NCBI GenBank assembly: GCA_019261985.1
Contig: JAFAQY010000112.1
Location: 1 to 64,000, forward strand
DNA: 64,000 nucleotides
Reading direction: 5' to 3'
From: Bryobacterales bacterium
GTDB lineage: Bacteria; Acidobacteriota; Terriglobia; Bryobacterales; Bryobacteraceae
Part shown: piece after piece, positions 60,447 through 64,000 of the stretch
Layout: the number at the start of each line of letters is the position of its first letter
How positions within the stretch are numbered: position 1 is the stretch's first letter
Made by a program: the position numbers and the translations under genes
The notes under the pieces: model-generated
What the model was told of the DNA's origin: nothing
The model's database searches: none
Seen by the model: the letters and a program-made list of their open reading frames with translations, nothing else

Positions 60447-62699
60447 TCAGTTCCTTCGTTTCCGCCGCTGCTCCTGCTCCGCCAATAGAGAAAATTGCAA
60501 TTTCTTCTCCACCGCATCCACCCGGTCCAGCCGCACGCGGACGCGATCGCCTATAGAGAACTGGCGGCGCGTTCGCTCGCCGATAATTTTGCGGGTGTTT
60601 TCGTGATACGTGAACCGGTCGCCGGGAACGGTATCCAGCGGAACTAAGCCTTCAATAAAAAGATCCTGCAATTCCACGAAGAACCCAAAGCGCGTGGTGG
60701 AAATGATCAGAGCCGGGAAATCGTCGCCCACACGGTTCATCATGAACTTGACCTTTTTCCAGTCCACCAATTCGCGTTCCGCCTCGGCCGCGCGGCGCTC
60801 GGTCTCCGAGGACATTTCCGCCATGCCTCGCAGGTCGGCATCATACGATTTCCCGTCCAGGTGCCCTTTCAAAATACGATGGACGATCAGATCGGGATAG
60901 CGGCGAATGGGCGAGGTGAAGTGCGTGTAGCTCGCCGCCGCGAGCGCGAAGTGGCCGGCGTTCTGATCGCTATAGCGCGCTTGTTTCAGCGAGCGGAGCA
61001 TCAAATAGCTCAGGATGCGCTCCTCGGGCTTGCCCTCGATCTTCTGCACCAATTTCTGATAACTGCGCGAAGTTAGCAGGGGATTATCCAGCGCAAGGGT
61101 CTCGATGCGGCCGGTCGCTTTGTCGCGAAAGCGCTTCACCGGAGCGGCGCCTGTCCCCAGCGAATAGCCGAAATGCGCCGCGACATCTTCAAATTCGAGG
61201 ACGCGTTTGGGGTCGGGCCGCTCATGAATGCGGAAAATCATTGGCACGGCCCTACTCTCCAAATGCGAAGCGACTGCTTCATTCGCGGCCAGCATGAACT
61301 CTTCGATGATCCGGTGCGCAATATTTCGGGGCGCGCGGGTGACTCCCGTCATCTCTCCGAACTCGTCGAACTCAATCAAAGGCTCGGGAAGATCGAAGTC
61401 GATAGAGCCGCGCCGCACGCGCTTGCGATTCAGAATCAGGGCCAGCTCGCGCATGAGCTCGAAGCGATCGACTAGCTGCGCGTAGCGCTGGCGCAGCGCC
61501 GCATCCCCCTCCAGCACAGCGTGAACGGCGGTGTAGGTCATTCGTTCGGCGCTGCGGATTACACCGCGGGTGAAACGCTGCGATACGACGTCCCCCCGAG
61601 AATCGATCTCGAGCAAAGCCGAGAGGACCAAACGGTCCTCATGGGGGCGAAGTGAGCACTGATCCGTAGATAACTCTACCGGCAGCATTGGAACAGCGCG
61701 ATCCGGGAAGTAGACGCTGGTGCCGCGCAGGAGAGCTTCGCGATCGATGGGCGACCCGGGCCGGACATAGTGACTCACATCCGCGATATGTACCTGCAGC
61801 GCGAACAGGCCGTTTTCAAGCCGGTCCACCCACACCGCATCGTCGAAATCCCGGGCTGTTTCGCCGTCGATGGTCACGATATCCAGCTCGCGAAAATCTT
61901 CTCGCCGCGCGATCTCTTCCGGCGGAATCGGGCCCGGCAGAGATTGCGCCTGGTTCAGCACAGCCTCGGGGAAGCGATGCGGAATGTGGTGGGCGCGAAT
62001 CAGGATTTCGACATCGATCCCGAATTCGTCCGGCTTGCCGATGATTTCCACTATCCGGCCTACAGGCCGCTCGCCGTCTTCGCCGAAGTCAAGGATTTCG
62101 GCCGTGACAATCATTCCATTCAGGTCTTCAATCGTCTGGACGTCCATGGCACGAGCGCCGACGCGATTCACGTTTTCGCCGTCGACCGGCAACGCGAGGT
62201 CTTCCGGTATTTCGATCCATTGCCGGATGCGATCGTCATGTGGAATGACGAACAGGCCCGTTCGCCGGATGCGAAACTCGCCCACGACACTGGGATGCGC
62301 CCGCTGAAGCACCCGAACGATCTCGCCATTGGCGCGGCCGTCCTGTTCTATCCTGCCGATCCGGACCACCACTCGATCGCCGTGCATGGCGCGCCCGGCG
62401 GCTTCTTTCGGAATATAGATATCGCCTCTTAGTCCCGGGACTGGCGCGCGAGGAGCAACGAATGCGTAACCATCGCGATGGACATTCAGAACACCGGTGG
62501 CGAATTCCCGGTTTGTTCCGATCGCGGCATACTGCCCCGACCGCGTTTCCACGACTTCTCCACGCGCCGCCAACGCGTCGAGTTCGGATTCGAGCTCCGC
62601 GCGAGTAACACCGCGGCGCGACAGCTCACGCAGAAGTTGCTTGAGCGTCGCGCGGCCGTGCGGCAATTTGCGGATGTGCTCCAGGACCGGATCGGACAT
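60447..62699 (-). CDS. rnr: Ribonuclease R
   Basis: The 750-residue protein has a winged-helix N-terminus, two cold-shock domains (VAPRAPVPGLRGDIYIPKEA is in the first), the RNB catalytic domain with IDGETARDFDDAVWVDRLEN containing the metal-binding aspartates, HIADVSHYVRPGSPID, and a C-terminal S1 domain (FGFFVELQDLFIEGLVPLDT). A short basic tail follows. It degrades structured RNA from the 3' end. I start it at the ATG at 62699, eight codons inside the open frame, which places SDPVLEHIRKLPHGRATLKQ at the N-terminus as usual. Confidence 0.95.
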   Translation of the reverse strand: MSDPVLEHIRKLPHGRATLKQLLRELSRRGVTRAELESELDALAARGEVVETRSGQYAAIGTNREFATGVLNVHRDGYAFVAPRAPVPGLRGDIYIPKEAAGRAMHGDRVVVRIGRIEQDGRANGEIVRVLQRAHPSVVGEFRIRRTGLFVIPHDDRIRQWIEIPEDLALPVDGENVNRVGARAMDVQTIEDLNGMIVTAEILDFGEDGERPVGRIVEIIGKPDEFGIDVEILIRAHHIPHRFPEAVLNQAQSLPGPIPPEEIARREDFRELDIVTIDGETARDFDDAVWVDRLENGLFALQVHIADVSHYVRPGSPIDREALLRGTSVYFPDRAVPMLPVELSTDQCSLRPHEDRLVLSALLEIDSRGDVVSQRFTRGVIRSAERMTYTAVHAVLEGDAALRQRYAQLVDRFELMRELALILNRKRVRRGSIDFDLPEPLIEFDEFGEMTGVTRAPRNIAHRIIEEFMLAANEAVASHLESRAVPMIFRIHERPDPKRVLEFEDVAAHFGYSLGTGAAPVKRFRDKATGRIETLALDNPLLTSRSYQKLVQKIEGKPEERILSYLMLRSLKQARYSDQNAGHFALAAASYTHFTSPIRRYPDLIVHRILKGHLDGKSYDADLRGMAEMSSETERRAAEAERELVDWKKVKFMMNRVGDDFPALIISTTRFGFFVELQDLFIEGLVPLDTVPGDRFTYHENTRKIIGERTRRQFSIGDRVRVRLDRVDAVEKKLQFSLLAEQEQRRKRRN

Positions 62700-62741
62700 G
62701 TTTCGTCTGTCCGAAAGTAGCACGGCTATGATTGATAGAAC

Positions 62742-63224
62742 ATGGAACTTAAGTCAGTGCGGCTGGAAATTCCCGAGAACGGGAATGTGATTGTCGGCCA
62801 CAGTCATTTCATCAAGACCGTCGAGGATGTCTATGAAGCGATCGTGAACACCGCGCCCCAAATGAAATTCGGCATTGCTTTCAACGAAGCTTCGGGCGCC
62901 TGCCTCACTCGCGTGGACGGCAATGACTCCGATCTCAGAGCGAATGCGACCCGCAATGCGCAAGCAGTGGCGGCCGGGCATACTTTTGTAGTCTCGCTGC
63001 GAGATGGTTTCCCGATCAATATTCTGAGCCGCATTCGGGACATCCCGGAAATGTGCACTATCCATTGCGCTACCGCGAATCCGGTGGAGGTAATCGTCGC
63101 CGAGACTGAACAGGGCCGCGGCATTCTAGGCGTGATCGATGGAAGCTCGCCGAAAGGTGTCGAAGGTCCGGCGGATCTTGAATGGCGGCACGGGCTGCTG
63201 CGAAAAATCGGTTACAAAAAATAG
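62742..63224 (+). CDS. Adenosine-specific kinase family protein
   Basis: The 160-residue protein matches the small PF04008 family by MELKSVRLEIPENGNVIVGH, HFIKTVEDVYEAIVNTAP, FGIAFNEASGACLTR and the C-terminal VIDGSSPKGVE. The family was structurally described in archaea as an adenosine-binding kinase-like protein. It is found in diverse bacteria as a single gene of similar length, and its physiological role is unclear. It is divergent from RNase R with 42 bases between the starts. Confidence 0.85.
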   Translation: MELKSVRLEIPENGNVIVGHSHFIKTVEDVYEAIVNTAPQMKFGIAFNEASGACLTRVDGNDSDLRANATRNAQAVAAGHTFVVSLRDGFPINILSRIRDIPEMCTIHCATANPVEVIVAETEQGRGILGVIDGSSPKGVEGPADLEWRHGLLRKIGYKK

Positions 63225-63280
63225 CCTGCGACTTTCGTTCAAGCGGCTGCATCTGTTAACCTTGCAAAGCGGACTCTCGC

Positions 63281-64000
63281 ATGGAACCAAGTTGTATCCG
63301 ACATACAGAACTGCCCGGAACGTCCCGGCTGTTTGCCGATTTCAGCTACCATTTCGATCGGGTTGCCCGCTTTTACAGGCATAATCCTCACGATGCTGCT
63401 TCGTATGCGGCGGCGGCCGCCGAGATCGAATATCCTAACGATCGCCGGAACGCACTCGTTGAAGCGCTTCGCGCGCAGAACGGTGATAACGAAAATCTCA
63501 GGCGGCTGGGCCGGCCGGGAACGGTGGCCGTCGTTACGGGGCAGCAGGTTGGTTTATTCGGCGGCCCGGCATACACAGTCTATAAAGCCATTACGGCTGC
63601 AAGACTAGCGCAGGATTTGACGGCCCGCGGAATCCCCGCGGCGCCCGTATTCTGGCTCGCTTCCGAAGATCACGATTTTCAGGAAGTAAGCCGGGCATGG
63701 GTTTTCGATTCGACCTATAAGCCGGTATGCTTGCAAACAGAAGCTCCCGACGACGCCCGCGGCCATGCCAGACCCGTCGGCGGAATTCCTCTGCCGGCGC
63801 CGCCAACCGGCGAATTACGGAAAGCTCTTCGCGACTTCCCCAGCGGCGATACGATCACCCGTTTGGTGGAAGAGGCGTACCGGCCCGGCGCTACCATGGC
63901 CGAAGCCTTCCGGGCATTGCTCGAAAAGATTCTCCCGAATGCCGGGTTGGTGTTTCTCGATCCGCTGGACCCGAATATTCGCGCGATCTCCGCTCCGCTG
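63281..64000 (+). CDS. bshC: Bacillithiol biosynthesis BshC (3' end outside window)
   Basis: From the ATG at 63281 the frame is open for 240 codons to the window edge. It reads TELPGTSRLFADFSYHFDRV, then TVAVVTGQQVGLFGGPAYTV, YKAITAARLAQDLTARGIPA and PVFWLASEDHDFQEV, which are the nucleotide-fold signatures of the putative cysteine-adding enzyme of bacillithiol synthesis. Bacillithiol genes are known from some acidobacteria. No bshA or bshB is in the window. The overlapping frame at 63333 is a shadow. Confidence 0.92.
   Translation, partial: MEPSCIRHTELPGTSRLFADFSYHFDRVARFYRHNPHDAASYAAAAAEIEYPNDRRNALVEALRAQNGDNENLRRLGRPGTVAVVTGQQVGLFGGPAYTVYKAITAARLAQDLTARGIPAAPVFWLASEDHDFQEVSRAWVFDSTYKPVCLQTEAPDDARGHARPVGGIPLPAPPTGELRKALRDFPSGDTITRLVEEAYRPGATMAEAFRALLEKILPNAGLVFLDPLDPNIRAISAPL

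Noticed and set aside
1-64000. tRNA genes, rRNA genes and CRISPR arrays
   Set aside because: No T-loop-like or anticodon-stem patterns, rRNA segments or regularly spaced repeats were noticed while reading; a covariance-model scan was not possible.

Overview
The window looks like chromosomal DNA of an acidobacterium of the Bryobacterales / Candidatus Solibacter type. This placement is inferred from marker families that are recognisable in the sequence: three very large Oar-like TonB-dependent receptors with an N-terminal carboxypeptidase-regulatory-like domain, a PadR plus ADOP-type FtsX permease pair, a tandem TIGR03435 protein, a TIGR03437-type C-terminal domain, two secreted PQQ-type quinoproteins and a BshC gene. 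GC content is high throughout. I saw no tRNA, rRNA, CRISPR array or intact insertion sequence.

Layout. 1-4.97 kb: a receptor running off the left edge, divergent from a secreted c-type cytochrome, followed by a cloverleaf palindromic repeat. 5-16.2 kb: an aromatic-acid island. It holds an alpha/beta hydrolase, a BoxR-type regulator (HTH fused to a shikimate-kinase-like domain), a tannase/feruloyl esterase, boxC, boxB, a small unknown ORF, a MaoC hydratase, a FadJ-like bifunctional beta-oxidation enzyme and a benzoate-CoA ligase. Three near-identical palindromes (GCAGTATA[C/G]TGC) sit in the tannase/boxC divergent promoter region and in front of the ligase; they are the natural candidates for BoxR operators. 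The proposed flow is aromatic ester, aromatic acid, aroyl-CoA, epoxide, ring opening, beta-oxidation. BoxA (reductase) and BoxD (aldehyde dehydrogenase) are not in the window.

16.3-31 kb: a Fic protein with an array of CTCCGCA half-sites in its promoter, PadR-ADOP, a decayed BrnT toxin next to an antitoxin-like gene, a minus-strand run of quinoprotein, O-methyltransferase, SET-domain protein and frameshifted KTSC gene, an amidohydrolase, a VapBC pair, a ThiF/MoeB-type E1-like enzyme and a TIGR03435 tandem protein. 31-36 kb: a methyltransferase, an alkyltransferase-like protein lacking the catalytic cysteine, a cyclophilin, DnaB, and an overlapping two-gene pair of a TIR protein and a TIR/deoxyribosyltransferase-like protein that could be an undescribed defence module.

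36-50.5 kb: a second quinoprotein two bases downstream of a TonB-dependent receptor, a secreted TIGR03437 protein, a 1.5-kb graveyard of decayed secreted-protein genes (PEP-CTERM-like and a HAF-like repeat protein), a third receptor and a GDSL esterase. 50.5-64 kb: mostly housekeeping and regulatory genes: queA, a double-domain M16 peptidase, a RelE-type module with a shortened toxin, an NtrC-type regulator with its histidine kinase, a PHP phosphoesterase, a MetE-like protein, a Phd/VapC pair, RNase R, an adenosine-specific kinase family protein and the start of bshC.
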